Shown in pieces: positions 1 through 8,275 of a stretch of 64,000 bases of DNA; position 1 is the first letter of the stretch, and each line of letters begins with the position of its first letter. The notes beneath the pieces were generated by a model, which was not told where the DNA came from, ran no database searches, and was given only the letters and a program-made list of their open reading frames with translations. Location of the stretch: the NCBI GenBank assembly GCA_038046785.1, contig JBBSVM010000006.1, positions 62,001-126,000 on the forward strand, in the 5' to 3' direction. This stretch comes from JAHFTW01 sp038046785 (GTDB taxonomy: Archaea; Thermoplasmatota; E2; JACPAO01; JAHFTW01). The translations under genes were made by a program, and so were the position numbers.

Positions 1-1
1 C

Positions 2-1042
2 GAGGCGCGCGAGGCGCGCCCCCGCATGCTCAACCCCGCCGACGGCACCGTCGACGCCCGCACCGACCGCCAGGAGGGCTCCCGCCTCTCCATCCGCAGT
101 CCGGCCGACGAGAAGCCCGACGTCCGCCAGGACCGCGAGACCCGCACGGCGGGCCGCATCCACTCCCCCGCCGACACGCGCCCCGAGGTCCAGCAGGACC
201 GCCAGGCGGCACGCGAGTCGCCCCGTCTGCGCAGCCCCGGCGACGTCGGCGGCTTCGAGGCGCGCCGCGACGCCCAGCCCAAGCAGCTCCCCCGCATGCG
301 CTCGGCCGCCGACGCCGACGCCTTCGAGGCGAAGCAGGACGGGCAGGCCAAGCCGCTTCCCAAGATGCGCTCCCCCGCCGATTCCACCGCCTTCGAGGCG
401 AAGCAGGACGCGGCGCGCAAAGAGCTCCCCCGGATGCGCTCCGCCGCCGACGTTGAGGCCTTCGAAGCGCACCAGGACGCTGCTCGCAAGGAGCTGCCGC
501 GCATGCGCTCGGCGGCCGACGTCGAAGCCTACACCACGAAGCAGGATGCCCAAGCGAAGGCGCTGCCTCGGATGCGCAACTCGGCCGATGCCGAGTCCTA
601 CACCACCAAGCAGGACGCGCAGGCGAAAGCGCTGCCCCGGCTGCGCAACGCCACGGACGGCGACGCCCTCGAAGCGAAGCAGGACGCACAAGCCAAGGCA
701 CTTCCGCGCCTGCGCAACGCCACGGACGGCGACGCCCTCGAAGCCAAGCGGGATGCACAGGGCAAACCGTTGCCCCGCATGAAGAACGCTGCCGATGTGG
801 ATGCCTACGAGGCGAAGCTCGCCTGGCAGCAGAAGAAGATCTCCGGCATGCGCAGCTCGGCCGACGTGGACGCCTACGAAGCCTCTCTTGACCGCGAGGA
901 CCGCGAGAACCCGACGGTGCACAACCCGGGCCAGAGCGAATTCGAGGTCAAGATGGAGCATGAGTCGGTCTGGACACAGCCGATGCGGCGCGACATCGAT
1001 GCCGAATCCATCGAGGGCAAGAAGGGCAAGCGCTCCAAGTAG
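2..1042 (+). CDS. 23-residue tandem-repeat protein, 5' end outside window
   Basis: The reading frame is open to the left edge and its first residues already fit the repeat, so the true start lies outside the window. An ATG at 26 is available but is probably internal. The visible 347 residues are about 13 units of 22-23 residues (69 nt) with consensus RMRSAADVEAFEAKQDA followed by a basic, Pro-containing linker. Each unit is polar and alternates acidic and basic stretches. No signal peptide, membrane segment or catalytic motif is visible. The last about 45 residues diverge and end in a Lys-rich tail. I do not recognise the family. The regular charged units suggest an extended or helical scaffold, which is inference. 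Codon use matches the neighbouring genes. Confidence 0.75.
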   Translation, partial: EAREARPRMLNPADGTVDARTDRQEGSRLSIRSPADEKPDVRQDRETRTAGRIHSPADTRPEVQQDRQAARESPRLRSPGDVGGFEARRDAQPKQLPRMRSAADADAFEAKQDGQAKPLPKMRSPADSTAFEAKQDAARKELPRMRSAADVEAFEAHQDAARKELPRMRSAADVEAYTTKQDAQAKALPRMRNSADAESYTTKQDAQAKALPRLRNATDGDALEAKQDAQAKALPRLRNATDGDALEAKRDAQGKPLPRMKNAADVDAYEAKLAWQQKKISGMRSSADVDAYEASLDREDRENPTVHNPGQSEFEVKMEHESVWTQPMRRDIDAESIEGKKGKRSK

Positions 1043-1085
1043 GACGCGACGCCGCCCGGCGGGTGGTCAAACGGGCACCCCACAA

Positions 1086-1093
1086 CGCTTATG
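1086..1093 (+). promoter_or_regulatory. TATA-like box of the first LVIVD lipoprotein gene
   Basis: The sequence CGCTTATG lies 26-33 nt before the ATG at 1119. This is the spacing seen throughout the window for leaderless genes, and it supports the 1119 start over longer versions of the frame. Confidence 0.5.
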
Positions 1094-1118
1094 CCAAGCG
1101 GGCAAGCCTGCGGACAAC

Positions 1119-2480
1119 ATGCGCATCCTCGTTGTTGCCTGCTTTCTGCTCGCCGCTGGATTTTCCGGTTGCGTGGACGATTCGTCGAGCCCGCCCACGG
1201 CGTCGGGCTACGCGCTCGACCCGACCTTCGTCAATCCGGCGCCCGCCTCCGTCACCGGCCTCGAGTTCGTGACGCAGCTCAAGGACGCCGCAGGCCAGCC
1301 GTTCCCTTCCGCGGGCGGCAACATCGTCTCGGGCGACTACGTTTTCTCGAGCGGCCTCGGCGCCGGCTTCTTCATCAGCGACATCTCCAACCCTGAGAAA
1401 CCGCTCCTGCTCTACAACAGCACCTCAACGGGCGAGACGCCTTTCGCCCGCAAGGCGGACATCGTCGCCCACCCGGACGGCCGCCGTACGCTCGTCCTCG
1501 CGACGCAGAACAACGGCCTGCACCTCTGGAACGTTACCGACCCGGCCCACCCGGAGTTCGCCAGCATCATCGAGTTCGAGCGCAACCACAACATTGCCGT
1601 CATCCCGGGCACCGAGATTGTCATCAATCTGCCGAGCGCCGGCACGGGCGGATCGAACGACCTCGTCGATGTCAGCGACCCCTACGACCCGGAGGTTCTG
1701 GGTGGCTACGGTGCGTTCGGCTGCCACACCATGGCGTTCTTCAGTCTCCCCGGCGCCGCCGACGGCCGCGCCTTCTGCGCCGCCATCCAGCGCACCGAGA
1801 TTTGGGACCTCGCCGCGTTCAACGTGAGCGCGCACGATTTCGGCATCAAGTTCCTTGGCGCCATCGAGGGCACCGACTCGCCCATCACTGGAAACCCGGT
1901 CTTCAACCCGCAGATTCCCGCCAACCCCGTGACGACGCAGCTGCCGGTGCGCAACCTGCACCACTTCGTCGCCCCCTCCAACGACGGGCAACTCCTCATC
2001 GTTGGCGACGAGCATCGCGGCGGCGGCAACCCGGGCGCCTGCTTCGCCTCGCAGCAAGTGGGCGGGCAGACCGCCTCGACGCCCCTTGGCGCGCTCTGGT
2101 TCTACGACATCAGCAACCCTGCCGACCCGGTTCTGCTGAGCTGGATCAGCCCGCCCACCGTCGCCCCCAAGGCGCCCACCGTGCCGACCGCCCCGCCCGC
2201 CGACCCCACCACGGTGGGCGCCGCAGCGCTGGCCACCGCCTACTCCGCGGTCCCCAACTGCACCGCCCACTTCGGCACCGTCGTGCCCGGCGAGGACAAA
2301 ATCGTCATCGCCTGGTACTCCGCCGGCATCCTGCTCATTGACTTCTCGACCCCGGACAGCCCGGTCATCCTGGACCAGGTCATCCCCGAGAACGTCAACG
2401 CCTGGAACGCCCGCGTCTGGAACGGCTACGTCTTCACCGGCGACATCAACCGCGGCATGGACGTGCTCCGGCTCGTCTAA
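1119..2480 (+). CDS. LVIVD-repeat secreted lipoprotein
   Basis: The 453-residue protein begins with a lipoprotein signal peptide ending in the lipobox GFSGC, so it is probably exported and lipid-anchored. The rest consists of beta-propeller-like LVIVD repeats, recognised by recurring phrases such as DISNPEKP, NVTDPAHPE, DVSDPYDPE and DISNPADPV. The C-terminus reads DINRGMDVLRLV. The family is a predicted surface beta-propeller of unknown ligand. The start at 1119 is chosen from the signal peptide and the TATA box; the same frame is open far upstream without coding sense. The next lipoprotein gene (2690) is a tandem paralogue with the same C-terminal signature, and a remnant of another copy lies between them. 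Confidence 0.85.
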   Translation: MRILVVACFLLAAGFSGCVDDSSSPPTASGYALDPTFVNPAPASVTGLEFVTQLKDAAGQPFPSAGGNIVSGDYVFSSGLGAGFFISDISNPEKPLLLYNSTSTGETPFARKADIVAHPDGRRTLVLATQNNGLHLWNVTDPAHPEFASIIEFERNHNIAVIPGTEIVINLPSAGTGGSNDLVDVSDPYDPEVLGGYGAFGCHTMAFFSLPGAADGRAFCAAIQRTEIWDLAAFNVSAHDFGIKFLGAIEGTDSPITGNPVFNPQIPANPVTTQLPVRNLHHFVAPSNDGQLLIVGDEHRGGGNPGACFASQQVGGQTASTPLGALWFYDISNPADPVLLSWISPPTVAPKAPTVPTAPPADPTTVGAAALATAYSAVPNCTAHFGTVVPGEDKIVIAWYSAGILLIDFSTPDSPVILDQVIPENVNAWNARVWNGYVFTGDINRGMDVLRLV

Positions 2481-2571
2481 CGCCTCGCCGGAACACAACC
2501 TGACCGCGGTCGGCGCTGCCGCTTCGCGGCAGCTTGGCGCCTGGAGCCTTCGCTGAGCCAGACTCCAGGCT

Positions 2572-2607
2572 ATCAACCGCAGCATGGATGTCCTGAAGCT
2601 GGTTTGA
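2572..2607 (+). pseudogene. Remnant C-terminus of a lost LVIVD paralogue
   Basis: These 36 bases translate as INRSMDVLKLV plus a stop. This matches the C-terminal ends of the two flanking genes (INRGMDVLRLV and LNRGMDVLKFV, each followed by a stop). No open frame continues upstream. It is therefore best read as the surviving 3' tip of a deleted tandem copy. Confidence 0.6.
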
Positions 2608-2689
2608 GCCCGCTTGACAGCGGAACCGTCCATCTCAGGTAAATGGGTTCATCACAACCCTTTTTCCTCTGGCCGGCTCGCCAAAGGCG

Positions 2690-4132
2690 ATGCGCGCCAT
2701 CCTCGTGGGCCTTCTCGCAGCCAGCTTCGTGCTGGCCGGTTGCGCCAGCACCACCCCCAACGACTCCGCCACCGGCACTGAGGACCCCTCCTCGGTCGTC
2801 GGTCAGGCAGGCCCCAGCTACAACGGTCCCGGCAACCTGTTCGCCGGCCCCGCGCTCTACGCGGACCCCCAGAACACGCCCCACCCGGCCTACAACTGGC
2901 CCACCCTGAGCCACCCCGCCGTCGGCGACAACGTTCCCAAGTACTGGGCCCCCAGCCAGAGCCTCGACCTGCCGACCTCGTTCAGCGACATCGCGCTGGT
3001 CAAGCAGACCCCCGGCGTCGGCTCCGGTGCCGGCATCGGCCTCTTTGGCAGCCTCGCCGTCGTCCCCGGCTACGGCGCCCCCAGCTACACGGTGGACATT
3101 TCCGACCCGACCAACCCGACCGTCCTCGGCACCTTCGAGTCGCAGCTCGGTGACCACCGCGGCGCCACCGTCATCGCTTACCCGACCGGCCGCCTCGTCA
3201 CCGTCATCAGCACCGGCTCCGGCCTCGATGTCTACGACATCACCGACCCGACCGCCCCCAAGCCGCTCACCCCGGTCGAAGTGCCCAGCCACAAGGTCGG
3301 CGTCATCCCCGGCACCCCCTTCGTCTACAACGCCCGCAGCGACGGCGGCAACGGCGGCCTCGCCCCCGGTCCCGGCAACATCGACCCGGCCCGCGCCATC
3401 GGCATCATCGACATGTACGACTTCTCGGACCCCGAGAACGTCATCACCCTGCCCGCCTTCGAGAACGGCTACGGCTGCCACCACGTCTACTTCTGGAACA
3501 ACGTGGAGCAGGAGAAGTTCCGCGGCATCTGCGCCGGCATCGAGTACACGCAGATTTTCGACACGGCCGACCCCGCCAACCCGGTCCTCATCGTGAGCGT
3601 CCCCTACGGCCACGGCATGGCCGGCCTGCCCTCCGGCAGCGCCTCCATCGCCGCCTTCAGCCACTACGCCGGTCTCTCCGTGGATGGCACCATCCTGCTC
3701 GTCGGCGATGAGATGGGTGGCGGCCTCGGCCCCATCGGCTGCACCGCCGCCGTGGACACCCCGGCCGGCCGCGTCGGCCCGCCGCTTGGCGCGGTCTGGT
3801 TCTACGACATCACCACCGAGACCGACCCGCAGCTTGTGGGCTGGGTTTCGGCAAGCCAGCTTGAGAAGGCGGGCGTCGACGGCGCTATGGCCTCCTGCAC
3901 CGCGCACCACGGCCGTCTCATCCCGGTCCCGGGCCGCGACGTCCTTGCCATGAGCTTCTACGGCGCCGGCGTCGTCGTCGTGGACTTCACGGCGCTCAAG
4001 GAAGGCCCCGGCCTCACCGAGGTCGTCGCCCAGTTCGCGGACAACTCGAACACCTGGGAGACCTGGTTCTACAACGGCTACCTCTACACGGGCGACCTCA
4101 ACCGTGGCATGGACGTCCTGAAGTTCGTCTAA
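2690..4132 (+). CDS. LVIVD-repeat secreted lipoprotein
   Basis: This 480-residue protein has a signal peptide with lipobox VLAGC and then LVIVD-type repeats (DISDPTNPT, DITDPTAPK, DFSDPENV, DTADPANPV, DITTETDP). It ends in LNRGMDVLKFV, like its upstream neighbour. The two share the internal phrases LGAVWFYDI/LGALWFYDI and GCHH/GCHT, which marks a tandem duplication. It is probably surface-anchored and its binding partner is unknown. The ATG at 2690 directly starts the signal peptide, and a T-rich stretch at 2657-2666 could be its TATA box. It is monocistronic; leuC follows from its own promoter. Confidence 0.85.
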   Translation: MRAILVGLLAASFVLAGCASTTPNDSATGTEDPSSVVGQAGPSYNGPGNLFAGPALYADPQNTPHPAYNWPTLSHPAVGDNVPKYWAPSQSLDLPTSFSDIALVKQTPGVGSGAGIGLFGSLAVVPGYGAPSYTVDISDPTNPTVLGTFESQLGDHRGATVIAYPTGRLVTVISTGSGLDVYDITDPTAPKPLTPVEVPSHKVGVIPGTPFVYNARSDGGNGGLAPGPGNIDPARAIGIIDMYDFSDPENVITLPAFENGYGCHHVYFWNNVEQEKFRGICAGIEYTQIFDTADPANPVLIVSVPYGHGMAGLPSGSASIAAFSHYAGLSVDGTILLVGDEMGGGLGPIGCTAAVDTPAGRVGPPLGAVWFYDITTETDPQLVGWVSASQLEKAGVDGAMASCTAHHGRLIPVPGRDVLAMSFYGAGVVVVDFTALKEGPGLTEVVAQFADNSNTWETWFYNGYLYTGDLNRGMDVLKFV

Positions 4133-4200
4133 GCGCGCAAATCTCCTATCCCCTTTCCCTCTCTTTTCCCTCCTTCTTCCCTGTTCTCTGGACCCAAACC

Positions 4201-4208
4201 GCTTAAGC
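4201..4208 (+). promoter_or_regulatory. TATA-like box of the leuC-like gene
   Basis: The sequence GCTTAAGC lies 23-30 nt upstream of the ATG at 4231, which implies a leaderless transcript. Confidence 0.5.
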
Positions 4209-4230
4209 GAAGCGTCCCCGTGGGCGACGC

Positions 4231-5556
4231 ATGGCAGGGATGACGCTCCCGCAGAAACTCCTCGCGCTGAAAGCCGGCGTGAAGGCGGTAACTGTGGGCG
4301 AAGTGGTGGACTGCAAGGTCGATGTCGCGATGGCGCACGAGGCGCTGGCGCAGCTCATCAAGCCCTTCAAGGAGATGGGCGCCACGAAAATCTGGGACCC
4401 CAACCGCGTTGTCGTTCCCATCGACCACTGGATTCCCGCGTCGAGCGAGTCCTCGGCGAAGATGCACCAGTCCATCCGCAACTTCTGCGAGGAGTACAAG
4501 CTCCCGCACCTCTACGACATCGGCCGTCAAGGCATCTGCCACCAAATCCTCGCCGAAGAGGGCCACTGTCTGCCCGGCGACCTCGTCGTCGGCACCGACA
4601 GCCACACCAACATGGCGGGCGCCCTCGGCTGCTTTGCAAGCGGCATCGGCCCCACCGAGATGGCCGCCGTCTTCGCCACGGGCGAACTCTGGATGCGCGT
4701 TCCGCCCACCATCAAAATCCAGCTTGAGGGCCAACTCGTCGAGCCCGTCGCGAGCAAGGACATCGTGCTCTCGCTGATTGGCCAGATGGGCGACGATGGC
4801 GCGCGCTATCAGGCGGTCGAGTTCGGCGGCCCCGCCATCGACGCCCTGCCGATGTACCAGCGTCTGACGCTCACCAACATGACCACGGAGATGGGCGCCA
4901 AGGCGGGCGTGATTGCTTGCGACGACGAGACCCTCGACTACCTCGACGCAACACCGATGGCCTCGGGGCGCCGCAAGGAGATTCGCACCCACGCCAACCT
5001 GCGCAGCGACAAGGGCGCGAACTACGCCAAGACCTACACGCTCGACTGCTCCAAGCTGGAGCCGGTCGTCGCCTGTCCGCAATCGCCGGAGAACGTCAAG
5101 CGCGTGAAGGACGTGCACGTTCCGAAGGTGGACCAAGTTTTCATCGGTTCCTGCACGAACGCGCGCTACGAGGACCTCGAGACCGTGGCCGCCATCTTGA
5201 AGGGCAACCACGTCAAGAAAGGCACCCGCCTCGTCGTCTTCCCTGCCTCGACGAGCATCTACCTCCGCGCCCTGGAGTCCGGCATCATCAAGACCATCAC
5301 CGAGTCGGGCGGCATCTTCAATCCCAGCTCGTGCGGCGCCTGCTTCGGCGGCATGGGCGGCGTTCTCGCCGAGAAAGAGGTCTGCGTCAGCACGTCGAAC
5401 CGCAACTACAAGGGCCGCATGGGCCACCCCGAATCGATGTCCTACCTCGTGTCTCCGGCCACTGCTGCGGTGACGGCCCTCGAAGGAAAACTCACCGACC
5501 CGCGCGAATACTTCAGCGAGGGCGAGCTGAAGCCGCGCCGCGCTGTAGCGGCGTAG
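4231..5556 (+). CDS. leuC: 3-isopropylmalate dehydratase / homoaconitase large subunit
   Basis: This is an aconitase-superfamily large subunit of 441 residues, close to archaeal LeuC/HacA. The three 4Fe-4S ligands are visible: the Cys of GSCTNAR near residue 307 and both Cys of SSCGACFGG near 367 and 370. The active-site phrase GTDSHTNMAGALGCF is also intact. It would dehydrate and rehydrate 2-isopropylmalate (leucine) or homocitrate/homoaconitate (lysine), working with the small subunit at 6914. A family dehydrogenase lies at 15328. The sequence does not settle which substrate is used. The 3' end overlaps the convergent YdeI-like gene by 44 nt. Confidence 0.88.
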   Translation: MAGMTLPQKLLALKAGVKAVTVGEVVDCKVDVAMAHEALAQLIKPFKEMGATKIWDPNRVVVPIDHWIPASSESSAKMHQSIRNFCEEYKLPHLYDIGRQGICHQILAEEGHCLPGDLVVGTDSHTNMAGALGCFASGIGPTEMAAVFATGELWMRVPPTIKIQLEGQLVEPVASKDIVLSLIGQMGDDGARYQAVEFGGPAIDALPMYQRLTLTNMTTEMGAKAGVIACDDETLDYLDATPMASGRRKEIRTHANLRSDKGANYAKTYTLDCSKLEPVVACPQSPENVKRVKDVHVPKVDQVFIGSCTNARYEDLETVAAILKGNHVKKGTRLVVFPASTSIYLRALESGIIKTITESGGIFNPSSCGACFGGMGGVLAEKEVCVSTSNRNYKGRMGHPESMSYLVSPATAAVTALEGKLTDPREYFSEGELKPRRAVAA

Positions 5557-6175
5557 TCGTTTTCGTCGCGGCGCCCTTCGCTTTCGGCCGGTCCTTGTTG
5601 GACATCGACCACTTGAATGGCGGGATGAAGGTCCCGGCCGCACAGCATTCGACGAGCGTCGCGAGCCGTGCAGCGCGCGTCGCTTCCTGTTTGGCGCCGT
5701 TGACCCAGTGCGCCGCCCCCTTCCGGTAACTCGGGGCGCGTTTCTGCCAGTCGGCCCATGCGGCCTTGTCGGCTTGGATGGCCTTCGTCTGCGCGGAAGT
5801 GAGCTCGGCGGCGGCCTGCTCGAACGCATAGGTGCCGGTGCGGTTGTGCGTGCGCGCCTCGATCGCCGCAAGACCGGGCGGCGCCATCTTTCCTGCCGCC
5901 TGCAGCGCCGCCGCTTTGGCGACGTTCACCTTGCTCCAAGTCGAACCCGCCTTGCGCGGCGTGAACCGGATGCTGTAGGCGTCTTCGCCGAGACTGCGCC
6001 GCACGCCGTCAATCCAGCCCCAGCAGAGCGCCTCATCCACCGAAGCGCTCCAGGTCAGGCTCGGCTTGTCGGTGCCGACCTTCCAGTAGCCGACGACAAT
6101 CTCGGCCGCCTTTCCGTGGTTCGCTTTGAGCCAGCGCCCGAAGGCGGCGGCGCTATCGAAGAAGGTCGGCTCCAC
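5513..6175 (-). CDS. YdeI/OmpD-associated-family protein
   Basis: The 220-residue protein matches the YdeI/OmpD-associated family. It has the N-terminal block FDSAAAFGRWLKANH, the conserved VDEALCWGWIDGVR segment, RFTPRKAGSTWSKVN, and a helical C-terminal half rich in Ala and Lys. Family members are small cytoplasmic proteins of unclear function. The GTG at 6175 lies about 25 nt from a TATA-like element that also serves the divergent gene at 6226, which supports this start. The C-terminal 44 nt overlap the 3' end of leuC tail-to-tail, and the last about 25 residues are low-complexity and may be an extension. Confidence 0.8.
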   Translation of the reverse strand: MEPTFFDSAAAFGRWLKANHGKAAEIVVGYWKVGTDKPSLTWSASVDEALCWGWIDGVRRSLGEDAYSIRFTPRKAGSTWSKVNVAKAAALQAAGKMAPPGLAAIEARTHNRTGTYAFEQAAAELTSAQTKAIQADKAAWADWQKRAPSYRKGAAHWVNGAKQEATRAARLATLVECCAAGTFIPPFKWSMSNKDRPKAKGAATKTTTPLQRGAASARPR

Positions 6176-6194
6176 GCTGCGCGACGAGCAAACC

Positions 6195-6205
6195 CGCTTA
6201 TCTCG
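6195..6205. promoter_or_regulatory. Shared TATA-like element of two divergent genes
   Basis: The sequence CGCTTATCTCG reads as a TATA-like box on both strands (CGAGATAAGCG on the minus strand). Its centre is about 25 nt from the GTG at 6175 on the minus strand and about 26 nt from the ATG at 6226 on the plus strand. Confidence 0.5.
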
Positions 6206-6225
6206 GTTCGCACCTCGTGGTCGCG

Positions 6226-6888
6226 ATGCGCGTCCTTCTCTTCGGCGCCACCGGCATGGTCGGCCAGGGTGTCCTGCGCGAGTGCTTGCTTGACCCCGGC
6301 GTCACCGAGGTCGTCGCCATCGGCCGCAGCCCGACCGATGTCGCCAGCCCGAAGCTCAAGCAGGTCATCCGCACCGACCTCTTCGACTACGCCGGCGCCG
6401 AGAATGGCCTTGCCGGCTTCGACGCCTGCTTCTTCTGCCTCGGCGTCAGCTCGATTCGGATGTCGGAGGCGGACTACACGCGTGTCACCTACGACTTGAC
6501 CTTAGCGGCGGCCACGGCGCTTGCGAGCATCAACCCCGGCATGGTGTTCATCTACGTCTCCGGCGCGGGCACCGACGCGCAGGGCCGTGCCATGTGGGCG
6601 CGGGTGAAGGGACGCACCGAGGCGGACCTGCGCAAGCTGGACCTGAAGGCGTACGCGTTCCGACCGGGCGTCATCCAGCCGCTGCACGGCGTGCGCTCCA
6701 AGACCGGCTGGGTGCAGGGATTCTACACCGTTCTCGGCCCCGTCGTCGGCGGCCTGCGCAGGCTCTTCCCCGAGACCATCACGACGAGCGAGGAGATGGG
6801 GAAGGCGATGCTGCGCGTCGCCCGCGACGGTTGGCCCATCCTGACCTTGGAAACGGTGGACATCATCCGCGCCGCCCGCCAAGGATAA
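6226..6888 (+). CDS. NAD(P)H-binding Rossmann protein
   Basis: The 220-residue protein belongs to the atypical short-chain dehydrogenase/NAD(P)H-binding group. It starts MRVLLFGATGMVGQG, a classic GxxGxxG dinucleotide-binding loop at residues 7-13, and carries FIYVSGAGTD and AYAFRPGVIQP, typical of this fold. The substrate is unknown. An in-frame GTG lies at 6217, but the ATG at 6226 is preferred because it sits about 26 nt after the shared TATA box and directly precedes the first beta strand. It is followed by leuD with its own promoter, so a metabolic link to leucine synthesis is not implied. Confidence 0.82.
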   Translation: MRVLLFGATGMVGQGVLRECLLDPGVTEVVAIGRSPTDVASPKLKQVIRTDLFDYAGAENGLAGFDACFFCLGVSSIRMSEADYTRVTYDLTLAAATALASINPGMVFIYVSGAGTDAQGRAMWARVKGRTEADLRKLDLKAYAFRPGVIQPLHGVRSKTGWVQGFYTVLGPVVGGLRRLFPETITTSEEMGKAMLRVARDGWPILTLETVDIIRAARQG

Positions 6889-6890
6889 AT
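6884..6890 (+). promoter_or_regulatory. TATA-like box of leuD
   Basis: The sequence GATAAAT, overlapping the stop of the upstream gene, lies 24-30 nt before the ATG at 6914. It favours that ATG over the in-frame GTG at 6905. Confidence 0.45.
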
Positions 6891-6913
6891 CCGTCCTCCC
6901 AGTCGTGACGGCG

Positions 6914-7495
6914 ATGAGCCAGGCGATGCACTTCAAGACCCAGTTCTCGGGCCGCGCCTGGGCGCTTCCCGACTCGGTCGACACCGACATGATCACGCCG
7001 GGCAAGTACCTCACCATCATCGACCCCAAGGGTCTGAGCGAACACATCCTCGAGGGCTGGCGCGCCGACTTCCCGAAGCAGGTCAAAGCGGGCGACATTC
7101 TTGTCGCTGGCGACAACCTGGGCTGCGGCTCGTCGCGCGAACACGCTCCGCTCTCGATGCTCGGCGCCGGAATCCCGGTCGTCATCGCGCGCAGCTTCGC
7201 TCGCATCTTCTACCGCAACGCCATCAACGTCGGCCTCCCGGTGATGGAGTGCCCCGACATGCCGAAGGATTTCGTCAAGGATGGCGAAACGGTGTCGGTG
7301 GACCTGGAGCGCGGTGTCGTGCGCAACGAGACGCGCGGCATCGAGACGAAGGGGATCCCGCTCTCCGCGAAGGCCATTGAAATCCTCGACGCCGGCGGCC
7401 TGGTGAACATCGTGCGCAAGAAGCTCGCGAAGCGCGGTGACGTCCAGCACAAGGCGACCGGCGCCTCGCCGGAATCGGATTTCAAGAGCGATTGA
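6914..7495 (+). CDS. leuD: 3-isopropylmalate dehydratase / homoaconitase small subunit
   Basis: This is an aconitase swivelling-domain subunit of 193 residues. Diagnostic stretches are DTDMITPGKYL, GCGSSREHAPL and SFARIFYRNAINVGLP. It pairs with the large subunit at 4231 to isomerise isopropylmalate, or homocitrate/homoaconitate. The loop that is said to set substrate choice reads YLTI. I recall YLRT for homoaconitases and YLVY for isopropylmalate isomerases, so the loop does not decide the question. Unlike many leuCD operons, leuC and leuD are separated here by two unrelated genes. The C-terminus has a short extension past the usual end. Confidence 0.88.
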   Translation: MSQAMHFKTQFSGRAWALPDSVDTDMITPGKYLTIIDPKGLSEHILEGWRADFPKQVKAGDILVAGDNLGCGSSREHAPLSMLGAGIPVVIARSFARIFYRNAINVGLPVMECPDMPKDFVKDGETVSVDLERGVVRNETRGIETKGIPLSAKAIEILDAGGLVNIVRKKLAKRGDVQHKATGASPESDFKSD

Positions 7496-7510
7496 ACGAC
7501 GCCGGTTTTA

Positions 7511-7570
7511 CGCGGATGGCGCGGATTTCGCGGATGCAAGTTCAATCCGCGTCATCCGCGAAATCCGCGT
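7511..7570. repeat. Palindromic GCGGAT repeat element
   Basis: An intergenic imperfect palindrome is built from GCGGAT words: ACGCGGAT, GGCGCGGAT and TTCGCGGATG on the left, and ATCCGCGTCATCCGCG then AAATCCGCGT on the right. It can fold as a long hairpin between the convergent leuD and rhomboid-like genes. It resembles the GCAGATT palindromes at 23170 and 30901 in layout, with a T-run just before it in all three cases. It may act as a bidirectional terminator or be a dispersed mobile repeat. Confidence 0.6.
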
Positions 7571-7582
7571 TTCGTCGGGTAC

Positions 7583-8197
7583 TCAGTTGACGCCCATTAG
7601 TCGCGGTGCGAAACTCCGCACGGCCCATCCCACTCCGAAGCCGACTAAGTGGTAGACGAAAATGAACGGCCCCGTCGTTCCGCTGAGTCCGACCACCAGC
7701 TCGAACGCCACCACGATGCCCGATGCAACGAGCGCGGCGACCGGCTGCCGCAGGGCAAGAACGGCGATGGCCATGCCGAGCGTGGCGTAGGCGATGACGC
7801 TGAAGCCGACGAGACTGCGCTCCATCGCTTGGACTGCGTAGGGGAACCCGGTGGCAGCAAGCGGTCGCACGACTGTGAGGTGCAGCGTCAGCACGGAGAG
7901 GGGGCCAATGAGGTAGGCGACTGCGAAACTGCGCACCGGCGAGGCGCCGGCAGCGAAGGGGAAGGCGGCGGAGAAGACCAGAAGATTGAACGCGATGTGG
8001 CCCGGCGTGGTGTGGAAGAAGCCGGCCCAGAGGTGGCGGACACCGTCAGCGAGGGTGCGGGCCGGGGTGATGCCGATGCGGTCCTGCGCCGCCTGTGACA
8101 GCGTCCAGCTCCCCCCCGTCGCGATGAGGTGGATGGCCACCAGGCCTGCGACGACTGCGCCGTACGTCGCCCAGGTTGCCGTCGGGATGCCTGCCAT
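7583..8197 (-). CDS. Rhomboid-like intramembrane protease
   Basis: The 204-residue protein has about six hydrophobic segments. Three features fit the rhomboid family: a histidine-containing FHTTPGHIAFNLLVF near residue 61, a GFS triad at 131-133 inside a membrane helix, and VYHLVGFGVG with His183 in the last helix. In rhomboids the Ser in a GxS motif and a late His form the catalytic dyad and cleave membrane proteins. The motif here is GFSV rather than the usual GxSG, so activity is uncertain. The ATG at 8197 is preferred because a CTTTCAT box lies about 26 nt upstream. It is divergent from the thioesterase gene at 8276. Confidence 0.65.
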   Translation of the reverse strand: MAGIPTATWATYGAVVAGLVAIHLIATGGSWTLSQAAQDRIGITPARTLADGVRHLWAGFFHTTPGHIAFNLLVFSAAFPFAAGASPVRSFAVAYLIGPLSVLTLHLTVVRPLAATGFPYAVQAMERSLVGFSVIAYATLGMAIAVLALRQPVAALVASGIVVAFELVVGLSGTTGPFIFVYHLVGFGVGWAVRSFAPRLMGVN

Positions 8198-8245
8198 GCG
8201 ATGCGATCCGGCGGGGGATGAAAGAGGCGGGGGTTGGTGCGACAC

Positions 8246-8254
8246 CGCTTTGAC
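8246..8254 (+). promoter_or_regulatory. TATA-like box of the 8276 thioesterase gene
   Basis: The sequence CGCTTTGAC lies 22-30 nt upstream of the GTG at 8276. An equivalent box, GCTTTGACC on the minus strand, precedes the gene starting at 23121. It supports the shorter start over an in-frame GTG at 8234. Confidence 0.45.
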
Positions 8255-8275
8255 GGCCCGCGCCGTGGCATCCCT

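Noticed and set aside
795..1118. Upstream extension of the first LVIVD gene (frame open from 795)
   Set aside because: It runs through the 3' part of the repeat-protein gene in another frame. The signal peptide and TATA box place the start at 1119.
6217..6225. In-frame GTG as start of the NAD(P)H-binding protein
   Set aside because: It is only about 17 nt from the TATA box, whereas the ATG at 6226 has the standard spacing.
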